DNA of 64,000 bases from CAWIHS01 sp963836005. Lineage in GTDB: Bacteria > Pseudomonadota > Gammaproteobacteria > GRL18. Of this stretch, positions 1 to 8,563 are shown one piece after another; within the stretch, counting starts at the first letter, position 1; each line of letters starts with the position of its first letter. The position numbers were made by a program, and so were the translations under genes. Where the stretch lies: NCBI GenBank assembly GCA_963836005.1, contig CAWIHS010000001.1, positions 682,001-746,000 on the forward strand, given 5' to 3'. The notes beneath the pieces are model-generated. The model was given only the letters and a program-made list of their open reading frames with translations. It was not told where the DNA came from and ran no database searches.

Positions 1-1325
1 TTAAGTATAGTGATAAATAACGATTCTTTATGAAACAGTTCACTGGCAGTTAGATTAGCCACTACAATGACCAGCATTCCAGGCATAATTATTTGCGGGC
101 TATAAGTCAATTCCATCATTGCAGTCAAGGCAGCCAATGGTGCCTGCAGACTGGCGCCCATCATGGCCCCCATGCCCAGCAATGTATAAAATCCGATATG
201 AATGGCTATTTCCGGAAAAATTAATTTAATTACAGAACCTAACAAACTACCTACACATGCCCCTATGAAAAGGGACGGGCCAATCATACCGCCGGGAATC
301 CCAAGACCGACACTGGCCACGGTAGCGAGCAATTTAAAGCAAATCAGTGCCATCAAAAGCAGCATGCCCAGATCCCCCGCAATGGTCTGTCTTACCGTGT
401 CATAGCCTATACCCATGACCTGCGGAAAAAACAACGCGATGCAACCCACGATAACCCCTGCCAGAACTGTTCGCCAGAAAAAGGGGATGACTTTGGAACT
501 GACTGTCACACGATGCATCAGATGTATAAAAACAGCAGATACTGTACCCACTATAAATCCCAGCAGCAGCACCAGCAGGATTTCAGTAAATGAATCCATC
601 TGAATATCAAATACCACAAATGCCGGCTCATTACCTAAAACCAGGTTAGCAATAGATGTAGCACTGACTGCAGCAATTATCACCGGTATAAAGCTGGCAA
701 TGGTGTACTCCATAATCACGACTTCGAGGGCGAAAATCACACCGGCCAGCGGCGTATTAAACGATGCCGCAATCCCAGCTGCAGTACCACATCCCACCAT
801 AATTCGAATACTATTATTCGGTAATGCAAGCCACTGTCCAAAGAGGCTGCTGGCCGCAGCGCCCAAATAGACATGGGGACCTTCACGCCCTACCGAATGC
901 CCCGAAATAATAGCAATAGCCGCACCAGAAAATTGCAGGAAAAAGCCGCGCAGCGTCAGATAGCCCTGATGATATGACATGCGCTCCATTACCCGTGCTA
1001 CCCCCAGCACATGCAATCCATTACTGTAATATTTAAATATCAGACCTATCAATCCGCCGCCCAGAACCGGGAGTAAAAATCTTTGCCAGTATTCCAGCGC
1101 CTCATAGTTGCCTTCGATACCACCCGGTAAAAACCCCAGTTGAGTACCTTCGACCAGAACACGAAATAACGTTATAATGCTTCCAGTCAGCACGCCACTC
1201 ACCAGCCCCAGCAAAGTCAATTGTAACAGGGCGTCCGGATGAGACAGATGAATACGTAATTTATCAAGTCGTGTTGTAAACTGTTCGGCCAACAATTGTT
1301 TAAACCTTAGCAGAATGTACTTCAT
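1..1325 (-). CDS. ClC-family chloride channel/transporter, partial
   Basis: Reading left from an ATG at 1325 the frame stays open to the window edge (about 440 residues seen), so the C-terminus is missing. The protein is a multi-pass membrane protein. It has the ClC helix-F motif GREGPHV with the gating glutamate, and a late GLGIPGGMIGP stretch matching the helix-N region. ClC proteins conduct chloride or exchange chloride for protons across the inner membrane. The first selectivity motif (GSGIP) is not obvious; the equivalent place reads NGLHVLGVARV, as in some divergent bacterial members. The gene is divergent from the DUF1415 gene. The family call is firm; channel versus exchanger is not decided. 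Confidence 0.9.
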   Translation of the reverse strand, partial: MKYILLRFKQLLAEQFTTRLDKLRIHLSHPDALLQLTLLGLVSGVLTGSIITLFRVLVEGTQLGFLPGGIEGNYEALEYWQRFLLPVLGGGLIGLIFKYYSNGLHVLGVARVMERMSYHQGYLTLRGFFLQFSGAAIAIISGHSVGREGPHVYLGAAASSLFGQWLALPNNSIRIMVGCGTAAGIAASFNTPLAGVIFALEVVIMEYTIASFIPVIIAAVSATSIANLVLGNEPAFVVFDIQMDSFTEILLVLLLGFIVGTVSAVFIHLMHRVTVSSKVIPFFWRTVLAGVIVGCIALFFPQVMGIGYDTVRQTIAGDLGMLLLMALICFKLLATVASVGLGIPGGMIGPSLFIGACVGSLLGSVIKLIFPEIAIHIGFYTLLGMGAMMGASLQAPLAALTAMMELTYSPQIIMPGMLVIVVANLTASELFHKESLFITIL

Positions 1326-1398
1326 AGCCTGAATCTGAATTCAGCGGTCAAAACAAATAATACTGTCATTGCCGGTAAAACTGAGATTGTAAGCCAAA

Positions 1399-1950
1399 TT
1401 GAATAATGATCAGAGCATAATCAAGCAGACCATACACTGGATTGAATCAGTCATTATAAAGCATAATATCTGCCCATTTGCAAAAAAAGAACATAACCGA
1501 GGCAGTATTTATTACCATGTGAATCATGATAATGATATGCAAAGCTGTTTAGTTGATTTAATGGCGGAGTTTATTCGCCTGGACAACGCAGCAGAAATTG
1601 AAACAACACTGTTTATATTATCCGGCGGATTTGATGACTTTGATCATTTTCTGGACTGCCTGGAAATGGCGACCCAGCTATTGGTTGTAGCAAATTACCA
1701 AGGTATCTATCAACTGGCCAGTTTTCACCCTGATTACTGCTTTGATGAAGTTTCACAGCAGGACCCTGCCAATTATACCAACCGTTCACCCTATCCTATG
1801 CTGCATATTATCAGAGAAGCGAGTCTGGAAAAGGCCCTGGAAAACTATCCTGCTCCTGAACAGATCCCGCTAAGAAATATTGAATTTTGCCGCGCAATGG
1901 GTAATAAAAAGATGCATGCATTACTTGCGGAGTGTTTTAAGAAAGGTTGA
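1399..1950 (+). CDS. DUF1415 family protein
   Basis: A 183-residue soluble protein of a widespread proteobacterial family of unknown function. The recognisable N-terminal signature includes the HNICPFAKKE segment near residue 22 and the later FHPDYCFD segment. The start is a TTG; the purine-rich GAGA about 12 bases upstream is a modest ribosome binding site. It has no signal peptide or membrane segment, so it is probably cytoplasmic. It stands alone, divergent from the ClC gene. Family assignment is from memory of the conserved segments. No function should be inferred. Confidence 0.8.
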   Translation: MNNDQSIIKQTIHWIESVIIKHNICPFAKKEHNRGSIYYHVNHDNDMQSCLVDLMAEFIRLDNAAEIETTLFILSGGFDDFDHFLDCLEMATQLLVVANYQGIYQLASFHPDYCFDEVSQQDPANYTNRSPYPMLHIIREASLEKALENYPAPEQIPLRNIEFCRAMGNKKMHALLAECFKKG

Positions 1951-2440
1951 GACTACTTGCTTACAGGAGCACACCCTTTAACTGTAAGCCAATTTGTCTG
2001 CTAGCTACGTTTTCTTTCCCTATGCGCCATAGTCCAACAGCTTGAACTGCAATCTTTAGCATCCCTGCGTTCTGGTTGAACATCTTGCCGCAGTATTCAC
2101 ATTTACGTTCAGGTTAGTCCTTTGCTCTGGATGGCCTATTCTTGCGCTGCTATTCATTCTTATCAGACAACATGGCCGCTCAGTGGTAATAGTGTTAAAA
2201 AAACTCGATTTTTGATAGTAGTGGAAAAATATTAGCCTCTATAACGAACTTGTTTCTATTAGATATCAGGAACCATTAGCAAGACTTAAGTTTTAGTAGA
2301 GAGCTTTACTCAGACCTGTACATAATATTTAAATCGTACTTCTGAGTAAATCATTTATGGCTGAAATTCAGCTTAATTAAATTTTCGAGTTTTTCAACAG
2401 TAGTTGCTGATTGCAGCCATTTCAGTAATCTGGCTAGAAT
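1951..2440. other. Intergenic stretch without an intact gene
   Basis: No convincing coding region. On the minus strand around 2030-2130 a short CxxC-containing stretch (CEYCGKMF) resembles a zinc-ribbon fragment of a lost transposase, but it is interrupted by stops and too short to classify. Confidence 0.4.
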
Positions 2441-2447
2441 TTCCGGG

Positions 2448-2694
2448 AGAGCCCAAACCTGTCATTAACAAGATACTGAAACCGGAGGTAAAGCCACTGA
2501 ACCTCCGACACTGTCACCGGCACGTGAGCCACAGAACTGGGATGATTACAGTACAGACAGGGCATACCAAATGATGATGTGGGCGAGCAATCTATCCCTG
2601 AATATGAATTCAATCAATGAGTTTCCTGGTGAGAACGGATAACACACAACATCGTTTTTCTGACTATACTGCAATATTCAAAATTTGCGAGTAG
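2448..2694 (+). mobile_element. IS91-family transposase 3' remnant
   Basis: Fragments in shifted frames spell KPVINKIL, then LSPAREPQNWDD, then SIPEYEFNQ and a stop. These are the C-terminal motifs of IS91/ISCR-type rolling-circle transposases. The terminal 105 bases (about 2590-2694) reappear in inverted orientation at 49381-49485, ending at the same GCGAGTAG, which suggests that this is the element terminus. Several indels show that it is dead. It lies just upstream of the truncated msbA, so it may have caused that truncation. Confidence 0.65.
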
Positions 2695-2849
2695 AAACTT
2701 TCTCATTAAAATATCGGAGGGGAATCCGGCTAAAAACAGGATATTTCAGATTATTGATTCGCTTTTTCTGAATTTTCTGTCACCAATCACCTGATTTAAA
2801 ATATCAAAATGCTACAATTTTCAATTTATAGATTGAAAAGTCCCATTGA

Positions 2850-3152
2850 ATTTCCTATCCTTCAATTACACGTGCTCTGCTTAAAGATTCAGCAATTTTG
2901 ATTTTTGATGAAGCCACTTCTGCTTTGGACTCAGAATCAGAACAAAAAATTCAGACAGGATTAGAAAATGTCATGCAAGATGGTACTACTTTGGTGATTG
3001 CTCATCGATTATCAATCACAGAAAATGCTGATATGATTGTAGTGATGGACAAGGGGACGATTATTGAGATGGGTAGTCACCAGCAGCTGATTGAGCACAA
3101 TGGTTTTTATATCAGTTACATAAAAAAAAATTTGATGAGTAACAATATTTAA
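2850..3152 (+). pseudogene. MsbA-type ABC transporter, C-terminal fragment
   Basis: Only the last 100 or so residues of an ABC exporter remain. They run from ITRALLKDSAILIFDEATSALD (end of the signature region plus Walker B and D-loop) through the switch histidine (VIAHRLS) to the stop. The signature LSGGQ, Walker A and the whole membrane domain are missing, and a stop lies immediately upstream of 2850. The neighbouring waaG-like gene and the sequence fit MsbA, the lipid A-core flippase. The cell must have another msbA elsewhere. The stop codon directly abuts the next gene's ATG, preserving the original operon junction. Confidence 0.8.
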
Positions 3153-4331
3153 ATGAAATTAGCCTTTGTACTATTTAAGTATTTCCCCTATGGCGGCTTA
3201 GAACGTGATTTTTTACGCATTGCCAAGACATGTCAGGCACGCGGGCATGAAATTTTTGTCTATAGCTTTATTTGGGAGGGAGATGTACCAACAGGTTTTA
3301 ATTTAACCATGATACCGGTTAAAGGCTTTACCAATCATCAGCGCATTAGTGATTTTTCAAAAAAATTTTCACAGCTGTTGTTACAAGAAGAATCACAAGG
3401 ACGGCCGCAGGAAAAATTTGATCTGATTGTGGGTTTTAATAAAATGAAAGATTTGGATTTGTATTATGCTGCCGATCCCTGTTATGAAGCTAAGGTTAGC
3501 GATAAGCATGGTAAGTTATATCGCTTAACGAATCGTTATAAAGTTTTTCAGGCCATGGAAAATGCTGTGTTTGCACCGGATAAAAATGTACAACTACTTT
3601 TTATTTCTGAGATTCAAATGCAGAATTTTAAAAATATATACCATACGCCAGATGAGCTGTTTCACTCCCTTCCGCCCGGGGTGGATAAATCACGTATTAG
3701 ACCTGATAATGCAGATGAGATACGCAAGCAAGTACGTCAAAGTTTGTCCTTAAACGATGATGATAAATTGTTATTGATGATTGGCACCGGCTATAAACGT
3801 AAGGGGGTTGATCGTTCAATGCAGGCATTGGCCAGTTTACCTGAGCCATTAAGAAGTAAAACCTTTTTATTGGTGGCAGGCGAAGATAATTTAAAAAAAT
3901 ATAAGGCACTTGGCAAAAAATTGGGCATTGAACAACAAGTTCTTTTACCGGGTGCCAGGGATGATGTTCCTGAACTACTTTTTGGCTGCGATCTGTTTTT
4001 GCATCCAGCCAGGCATGAAAATACCGGAACAGTCCTGCTGGAAGCAATTGCTGCGGGTATTCCTCAACTGGTCAGTGGTATTTGTGGTTATGCTTTTCAT
4101 ATTGAAAAAGCGAATGCCGGAAAAGTACTTTCAGAACCCTTTCAACAAGCTGAATTTAATCAGCAGTTGTTAACCATGTTAAGCTCAGATCAATGGCGGC
4201 AATGGCAGGATAATGCACTGCATTATATGCGCACAAGTGATATTTTCAGTATGCCTGATAAGGTTACTGACATTATTGAAGCAACCGGGAAAAAACGTGC
4301 CATTGCTAATATCTATAAACTTAAATCCTAA
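3153..4331 (+). CDS. waaG: LPS core glucosyltransferase WaaG (RfaG)-like
   Basis: A 392-residue GT-B glycosyltransferase of family GT4. The N-terminus (FKYFPYGGLERDFLRIA) and the internal VGFNKM...LYYAADPCY pattern match enterobacterial WaaG closely. E289 and E297 form the EX7E motif that contacts the nucleotide sugar. WaaG adds the first glucose to heptose II of the LPS inner core at the cytoplasmic face of the inner membrane. The length equals the family norm. The gene begins directly after the stop of the msbA fragment and is followed, 8 bases downstream, by the LPS kinase gene, so the two are probably co-transcribed. The exact sugar donor is inferred. Confidence 0.88.
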   Translation: MKLAFVLFKYFPYGGLERDFLRIAKTCQARGHEIFVYSFIWEGDVPTGFNLTMIPVKGFTNHQRISDFSKKFSQLLLQEESQGRPQEKFDLIVGFNKMKDLDLYYAADPCYEAKVSDKHGKLYRLTNRYKVFQAMENAVFAPDKNVQLLFISEIQMQNFKNIYHTPDELFHSLPPGVDKSRIRPDNADEIRKQVRQSLSLNDDDKLLLMIGTGYKRKGVDRSMQALASLPEPLRSKTFLLVAGEDNLKKYKALGKKLGIEQQVLLPGARDDVPELLFGCDLFLHPARHENTGTVLLEAIAAGIPQLVSGICGYAFHIEKANAGKVLSEPFQQAEFNQQLLTMLSSDQWRQWQDNALHYMRTSDIFSMPDKVTDIIEATGKKRAIANIYKLKS

Positions 4332-4339
4332 AGCTTCAA

Positions 4340-5815
4340 ATGCTCAGCCCTATTGATAATATCAGCTTAGAAAAGTTACAAAAAATCAGCCATCAATCGA
4401 TATCGCCCTTTCAATTGAATTTTGGGAAACAAATCATTCAATGTGATCAGTTACTCCGTATCGTGCCTGGAAAAAGACTGGTTTTTCTTGGTAGCTGCTC
4501 AACTATAGGTGAGACAGATGAAAAATTTATTATTAAAACCTTTGTGCATTCTTCCAGAGCAAAAAAACACTGGTTAAGAGAACATGCCGGTGCAAAATTA
4601 CTCACTGACAAGCAGATCTTAACTCCCGAACTTATTTTGCAGGGTATTTCTGATGAAGGTGTTTATTTTTTAATTTTTCGTTATATAAAAGGGCAAAGTC
4701 TGGCTTCATTCTGGGCGGAAAATAATCAGCTGCAACGAGAGCGGAAACTGAAACAATTAATGCCTGTATTAGCACAACATCATCGCTCAGGATTATTACA
4801 TCAGGACTTACATTATGGAAATTTTTTTTTAGACCAACAGGGCAGTATTTATACTCTGGATGGTGAAGAGCTTAAAAACTGTAAGGCACCAATAAAGAAA
4901 AAACCAGCACTAAAAAATTTGGCTTTATTTTTAGCTCAAACATTTGATTTAACACCAACAAATTGCCTTTCTTTATTAAATGACTATATTTTGTTGAATG
5001 CTTTGAGGCTCAATAAAAAACAATCGACTCGATTTTTACACTGGATAAAATATTATCAACAGCAACGAATTGATCAGTATTTAAAAAAAATTGTCAGAAA
5101 CTGTACTGAAGTTATCTATCAAAAAAACCGTAAGCAAAAAGGCAGTTATAGTTTGTGCCGAAGGCAATACCATAATCAGGCAATGCAAGACTTATTGGAT
5201 CGCCCGGAGCATTATTTTCAGGATCAACAGGCAATTTTTTTAAAGCAGGGCAATACCTGTACGGTAAAAACTGTAACAATTGAGGATAAACACTATGTGA
5301 TTAAGCGATATAATCCTAAAGGGATAGCCTATGAGTTGAAACATAAAGGGCAAATCTCCAGAGCCAGAAAATCATGGATTAATGCACATTTACTAACTTT
5401 TATGGGCATATTAAGCCCACAACCCATTGCTCTGATAGAATCTAATGCAGCCTTGGGAAAACGTTATAGTTATTTTATTTGCCACTACCAACCAGGACAA
5501 AGCAGCTGGGATTTTTTTTGTGATAGTCAACATTTGGCTAAAGATAAAAAATTGGCAGCGGAGCAACTAATTTCCACATTAAATCAACTTTATGAGTATA
5601 ATATCAGCCATGGGGATCTTAAGGGGAGTAATTTTCTCATTCATGAAAATAAAGTCTGGTTATTGGATCTCGATGCGATGGTTCAGCATAAAATGAATTG
5701 GCTTTTTAATAGAAAATGGCAGCGTGATAAAGTTCGTTTTTTAAAAAACTGGGACAAGAAGGCTTGCTATAAAGCCTGGAAGCTTTATTTTGAATCCGCT
5801 TTAAAATCTAAATAA
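4340..5815 (+). CDS. Two-domain LPS-core-type sugar kinase (WaaP/KdkA-like tandem)
   Basis: A 491-residue protein with two eukaryotic-like kinase lobes in tandem. The first catalytic loop is HQDLHYGN (H154-N160) and the second HGDLKGSN (H424-N431). Each keeps the catalytic Asp (D156, D426) and the metal-binding Asn, and each is followed by a likely DFG-equivalent (TLDGEE; LLDLDA). Single-domain relatives (WaaP, KdkA, WapP/WapQ) phosphorylate inner-core heptose or Kdo. Fusion of two such domains suggests phosphorylation of two positions by one polypeptide. It sits 8 bases after the waaG-like gene. Substrates are inferred from family and context. Confidence 0.75.
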   Translation: MLSPIDNISLEKLQKISHQSISPFQLNFGKQIIQCDQLLRIVPGKRLVFLGSCSTIGETDEKFIIKTFVHSSRAKKHWLREHAGAKLLTDKQILTPELILQGISDEGVYFLIFRYIKGQSLASFWAENNQLQRERKLKQLMPVLAQHHRSGLLHQDLHYGNFFLDQQGSIYTLDGEELKNCKAPIKKKPALKNLALFLAQTFDLTPTNCLSLLNDYILLNALRLNKKQSTRFLHWIKYYQQQRIDQYLKKIVRNCTEVIYQKNRKQKGSYSLCRRQYHNQAMQDLLDRPEHYFQDQQAIFLKQGNTCTVKTVTIEDKHYVIKRYNPKGIAYELKHKGQISRARKSWINAHLLTFMGILSPQPIALIESNAALGKRYSYFICHYQPGQSSWDFFCDSQHLAKDKKLAAEQLISTLNQLYEYNISHGDLKGSNFLIHENKVWLLDLDAMVQHKMNWLFNRKWQRDKVRFLKNWDKKACYKAWKLYFESALKSK

Positions 5816-5823
5816 TAGAATTA

Positions 5824-5959
5824 CTTGCAAAATCATAAAAAACTTTAGTTTTAGCTCCGCCTTTTTTACCCACAAAAGGCTCTTTTGGAGAAGGTGATAG
5901 ATTTAGCAAAACAACCTCCCCCTTCTTAATGAGGGAGAGGTTAAAAGCAATTTTGCAAG
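5824..5959. repeat. Short MITE-like palindromic element
   Basis: The 10-base ends CTTGCAAAAT (5824-5833) and ATTTTGCAAG (5950-5959) are perfect inverted repeats bounding about 136 bases with no gene. The layout fits a small non-autonomous element or a transcriptional attenuator between two LPS genes. Confidence 0.45.
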
Positions 5960-5999
5960 AGCCTCTTACAGAATATAATTTAACAGCACATTTGTATCA

Positions 6000-7130
6000 A
6001 TGACAACAAAACAAAAATATGTACTACAACTCTGCCATGACTATAGTATTCCCTATTTAGATGTTGCCAGGCAATATGCCAGTTTATTTAAAAATACCGA
6101 ATATCAACTAATAACGGTTTATTTAATTGGTAAAAAAAGTGATTTAGTCATAGAGCAAACAGATTCTGATAGTGTTCTATTTCTTGAAAATAGCTCAAAA
6201 GATTTACGTGGACTAAAACGTAAGCAAATTAAGCAGGTAAAACAACTTTGCCGCCAATATAGCTTCGAATTTATCTTAGCCCACCGTTATAAAGCTATGT
6301 TTATTTCACGTCATATAAAAAATATGCCGGTGATTGGAATTCATCATTCCTTTGGCAACTATATCCGTTTTATGCGCCGCTGGTTTGTCAATCATCATCG
6401 CAAAAACCTCTACTTATTAGGGGTATCAAATGCCATTCGTGATGATATTAGAAACTATCTACCCAAATTTCCACCACAACAAATCCAAACCTTATATAAT
6501 CGAATCAACATTGAAGAAGTTGTCAGTAAACAACTTTCTCGCACTCAAGCCAGAGAATTTTTAGCTATTGCACAGGATAAATATGTTTTTGCTAATGTCG
6601 GTCGTTTACATCCAGATAAAGATCAAAAAACACTGCTCAATGCCTTTGCTAAGCTAGCTTCTACTCAAGCTGATGCTATCTTAGTGATTTTGGGTAAAGG
6701 CAGACTTGAAAAGCAATTAAAACAACAGGTAACACAATTAAAACTGCAAGATCAGGTGTTTTTTCTCGGTTTAGTCCCCGATGCTGTCAATTATTATCGA
6801 GCATTTGATAGTTTTGTATTAAGTTCTGATTATGAACCCTTTGGTATGGTTTTACTTGAAGCAATTATTGCTCAAGTCCCCATTATTGCAACTAATGTCG
6901 GTGGTGCAAAGGAAGTAGTAAAAACTAGTCAGTGGTTATTTGATGTGAGAGATGACAATCAACTGGCAAAATTAATGTTAGCCATGTATAAACAAGATGA
7001 AGCTCAACGCCAGCTTATTAATGCGGATAATATGCGCTGGTTAAAACAAAATTTTACTGATGATGCGGTTAAAAGAGCCTTTTGGGCCTTGCCTTTTTTT
7101 AATAAAATTGTAACTACTCAGCGTAATTAA
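6000..7130 (+). CDS. GT4 glycosyltransferase, probably LPS core
   Basis: A 376-residue GT-B glycosyltransferase. The C-terminal Rossmann half has VGRLHPDKDQKTL near residue 200 and the EX7E motif at E279-E287 (EPFGMVLLE), typical of GT4 retaining enzymes. It follows waaG and the kinase gene after a 184-base gap containing a palindromic element, so it is likely part of the same LPS-core locus, comparable to the core transferases next to waaG in pseudomonads. The donor and acceptor are unknown. The last six codons and the stop are supplied by the end of a transposon-like repeat starting at 7110, so the natural C-terminus may have been altered. Confidence 0.82.
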   Translation: MTTKQKYVLQLCHDYSIPYLDVARQYASLFKNTEYQLITVYLIGKKSDLVIEQTDSDSVLFLENSSKDLRGLKRKQIKQVKQLCRQYSFEFILAHRYKAMFISRHIKNMPVIGIHHSFGNYIRFMRRWFVNHHRKNLYLLGVSNAIRDDIRNYLPKFPPQQIQTLYNRINIEEVVSKQLSRTQAREFLAIAQDKYVFANVGRLHPDKDQKTLLNAFAKLASTQADAILVILGKGRLEKQLKQQVTQLKLQDQVFFLGLVPDAVNYYRAFDSFVLSSDYEPFGMVLLEAIIAQVPIIATNVGGAKEVVKTSQWLFDVRDDNQLAKLMLAMYKQDEAQRQLINADNMRWLKQNFTDDAVKRAFWALPFFNKIVTTQRN

Positions 7131-7640
7131 ACAAAAAAACTAAAAAAACGCTTGATAGGGTTTTCATGCAGTTTTGCCAAAAAATCATTACAGTCACTAT
7201 AGGTCGATATTTACAGTATAGAACAATCAGACAGTTCCTGTTATCAAACATGAGTAGCCGGCTGATTTAAAAATAATATAAGTGCTAAAATCAGCTTACG
7301 GATCGAAAAATTGACCTGAAAAATCCATGTTACAATGCTTGTATCGACTAACAACGAATGGGACACTCGGGTAAAACTGGACAGCATTGACATCGATGGC
7401 ACTTTAAAAGAGATTAAATCTGTTCTCGCCAATGAGAAAGATTTATCACCCGCTTTAAAGTCCATCATAAGCATCCTGGTTTTAGTCGTAAAACGGTTAA
7501 CAAACCGTGGAGGATTAAATAGTAAAAACAGCAGTATCAAATTAGGCTTCTAAGTTACAAAAATATAAGTCTTTGAATTTTATATGTTTGTAACTTTTTG
7601 ATGGTTAGCCTTCCTGCGGCTTGATTTGCTGAGTAGTTAC
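7110..7640. mobile_element. 531-bp element with MITE-family-A ends and a transposase fragment
   Basis: The left end GTAACTACTCAGCGTA (7110-7125) matches the ends of the dispersed palindromes at 10319 and 17404. The right end GCTGAGTAGTTAC (7628-7640) is its inverted partner. Inside, 7335-7553 encodes 72 residues ending in RLTNRGGLNSKNSS, which resembles the N-terminus of IS66-related transposases before the usual PPS motif, where it breaks off. This looks like an internally deleted copy of the autonomous parent of the MITEs. Confidence 0.5.
7335..7553 (+). pseudogene. IS66-related transposase, N-terminal fragment
   Basis: Seventy-two codons from an ATG at 7335 give a hydrophilic helical N-terminus ending in LNSKNSS, the motif that in IS66-type transposases precedes PPS and a lysine-rich linker. 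The catalytic DDE region is absent. The identification rests on one short motif and is moderate. Confidence 0.45.
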
Positions 7641-7643
7641 AAA
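7546..7643. repeat. 98-bp dispersed repeat, copy 1
   Basis: It is repeated almost base for base at 10480-10577. It contains an internal palindrome (AAGTTACAAA ... TTTGTAACTT) and ends in the family-A terminus GCTGAGTAGTTAC. Confidence 0.85.
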
Positions 7644-7730
7644 GCAGGCAACATTAGCCATCTTATAACAGGAATACTGAGTGGTAGCCGCTTATAATTG
7701 CAAGCGCCGATAAAAGGCTTATGTGATTAT

Positions 7731-8147
7731 TTATTCATCAGATTTTGATGCTTTAATTAATTCAACATCCTGTGCATCTTTTAACACCAGATATCCATCG
7801 TCTATTGCAAATGATTCCACCTGGCTTAAAGTGGATAAAAAGCGGTTTTCCTGTTCGATTACCGGACCTGCACACATCATACGTGTTGATCCTGCTTCGC
7901 TGATGGACATTTTCGAGCCGTTAAGCAAAAATTTACCAAAAAAACGATTACAGCTTGCACTCCCGGATATTCTATCTTCATTTGAAAATTCAATATAAGC
8001 AGGATTAGTGGCAGCAATGACCGGTTTACCTGCTATAGACTCAACTATCCATTTACCTGATAATGAACTTTCATTGGCTGGAGTCATGCTACCTGAACAT
8101 CCCTGAAGTAATATTAACAACGTTATAAAAATAATGTTTTTAAACAT
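7731..8147 (-). CDS. META-domain (HslJ-like) lipoprotein
   Basis: A 138-residue lipoprotein with a hydrophobic leader ending in LLQGC (lipobox cysteine 17), followed by one META/DUF306 domain. Typical elements are LSGKWIVESI near residue 30, the SGSASCNRFFG core near residue 60, and the MMCAGP segment near residue 90. The family includes HslJ, linked to novobiocin resistance and envelope stress. The protein should be anchored in the outer or inner membrane facing the periplasm. It is a single gene, convergent with the LPS region and followed in its own direction by transposon debris. The domain is clear; the role is unknown. Confidence 0.85.
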   Translation of the reverse strand: MFKNIIFITLLILLQGCSGSMTPANESSLSGKWIVESIAGKPVIAATNPAYIEFSNEDRISGSASCNRFFGKFLLNGSKMSISEAGSTRMMCAGPVIEQENRFLSTLSQVESFAIDDGYLVLKDAQDVELIKASKSDE

Positions 8148-8173
8148 AATATACCTTCTTAAATTAAATTTAA

Positions 8174-8337
8174 ACTAATTAGTTTCCATCCATAACATAG
8201 TCATCCTGGCTATATTATGCAACGTAAAAAAAAGTGTGATTTTTCTTTTGCTGCATTTTCAATGAGTTGTCATCATTGAAAATGCAGCAAAGCCCTGTGC
8301 CACAAGAGTCCATCTAAAACTGGATGGACACTAATTA
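8174..8337. repeat. MITE family B, copy 1
   Basis: About 164 bases, bounded by ACTAATTAGT... and an inverted ...GGACACTAATTA, with a central inverted repeat (TGCATTTTCAATGA / TCATTGAAAATGCA). A close homologue lies at 20998-21164. It fills most of the 416-base gap upstream of the META lipoprotein gene. Nothing else is seen in that gap. Confidence 0.75.
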
Positions 8338-8563
8338 AATCCCTTCGCAGAAACCCAGAGCTAATAAATGCATTGTATTTCCAGTCCATGGCATCAATTC
8401 AACACTTCAGAGCATTACTGTTAGCGTGTAACATATACCTGATTACCTTGAGTACATATGAATGAAGCCACCACAGGTGTATCATCTGTTTGATATGCCA
8501 TGAATGATATTATATTAATTTATCCTGCAGTATTACTGGGATTTTAAAATTCAGATAACTTGT

